42,660 bases of DNA from an uncultured Pirellula sp. Lineage in GTDB: Bacteria; Planctomycetota; Planctomycetia; Pirellulales; Pirellulaceae. Location: contig CAIOHR010000411.1 of the NCBI GenBank assembly GCA_903858115.1, positions 1-42,660 of the forward strand, in the 5' to 3' direction. The position numbers and the translations under genes were made by a program. Positions 42,361-42,660 of the stretch are shown here, one piece after another; positions within the stretch are counted from its first letter, which is position 1, and every line of letters starts with the position of its first letter. A model generated the notes under the pieces. It did no database searches and was not told the DNA's origin. It saw only the letters and a program-made list of their open reading frames with translations.

Positions 42361-42614
42361 CCGGGGTGTTAAAGATCTGGTATTGCAGCAACTTTAGATT
42401 GCGAAAAATTCGTTCCGTCGAGACCCCCGCGGCCTTGTGCCGCTCGGTGAATATGGTTCGTAAGCTAGAAGCCGAGGCTGGTCGATTGGAAAGACCCCAT
42501 GTGACCTTGCTTGCGTCACTGGTGAATCAGGTTCATTAGCTAACGAACCTTGCGTACCGGTCGGACAAGCCGACCGGGGACGCCTGGTTCATGGTGAGCC
42601 GTCGGGCGCTAGCC
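42361..42614 (-). repeat. Dispersed repeat, right copy (inverted partner at 1139-1439)
   Basis: This is the reverse complement of the left copy: CCGGGGTGTTAAA at the start, GGTATTGCAGCAACTTTAG, TTCGTTCCGTCGAGACCCC, GGAAAGACCCCATG, then ACCGGTCGGACAAGCCGACCGG near the other end. Differences are scattered substitutions and a few short indels. The short motif with GGTTCATGGTGAGCC follows at 42586 and runs to 42613, on the other side of the block from its place in the left copy. No gene is visible from here to the window end (42615-42660). Confidence 0.8.
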
Positions 42615-42660
42615 TTGTCATTACCCACATTTTGATTCAATCTAGAATTCTAACTCCCTT

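Overview
The window looks like planctomycete DNA, most likely from the Pirellulaceae. Lineage-typical markers are a prepilin-type DUF1559 protein followed by a small transthyretin-like lipoprotein, a very large ResB-CcsA cytochrome c maturation fusion, a cytochrome/DUF6797/azurin fusion, a YncE-phosphoesterase fusion, an SHD1-like secreted protein and a squalene-hopene-cyclase-like enzyme. No rRNA, tRNA or CRISPR array was seen.

Layout. At 1-1.4 kb there is the 3' part of an IS4-type transposase gene, followed by a dispersed repeat that recurs in inverted orientation at the right end (42.36-42.61 kb). The two copies bracket about 41 kb. At 1.5-10 kb lies an accessory biosynthetic island: a HemN-like radical SAM gene broken by one in-frame TAG, a divergent sigma-54 enhancer-binding protein, and a tightly packed minus-strand operon. 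That operon runs from an EctB-like diaminobutyrate aminotransferase, through an adenylation-carrier-hydrolase fusion, to a second alpha/beta hydrolase. The two hydrolase types and the adenylation plus carrier pair match the parts list of the exosortase-A (XrtA/PEP-CTERM) accessory module, but the aminotransferase stands where that module has a PLP decarboxylase. A good -24/-12 promoter and a paired 9-bp inverted repeat lie between the radical SAM gene and the regulator.

From 10 to 25 kb are mostly envelope and respiration genes: an unknown exported protein, the cytochrome/azurin fusion, a triterpene cyclase coupled to a PhnP-like hydrolase, a lipoprotein plus the ResB-CcsA fusion, an AraC regulator, a DUF1559 protein and a lipoprotein. 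From 25.6 to 30.6 kb, four minus-strand genes overlap or nearly touch: a membrane-associated unknown, a KAS III-like synthase, a flavin monooxygenase and a cytochrome P450. They look like a compact uncharacterised lipid or small-molecule pathway.

From 30.7 kb to the end are a charged small protein, guaB, an SHD1-like secreted protein that starts inside guaB, mtnC, a small conserved-looking protein, and a same-strand run of a YncE-phosphoesterase fusion, an HD phosphohydrolase and a BatA/VWA membrane protein. The strongest candidates for undescribed biology are the sigma-54-linked aminotransferase/adenylation/dual-hydrolase module and the four-gene KAS III/FMO/P450 operon.
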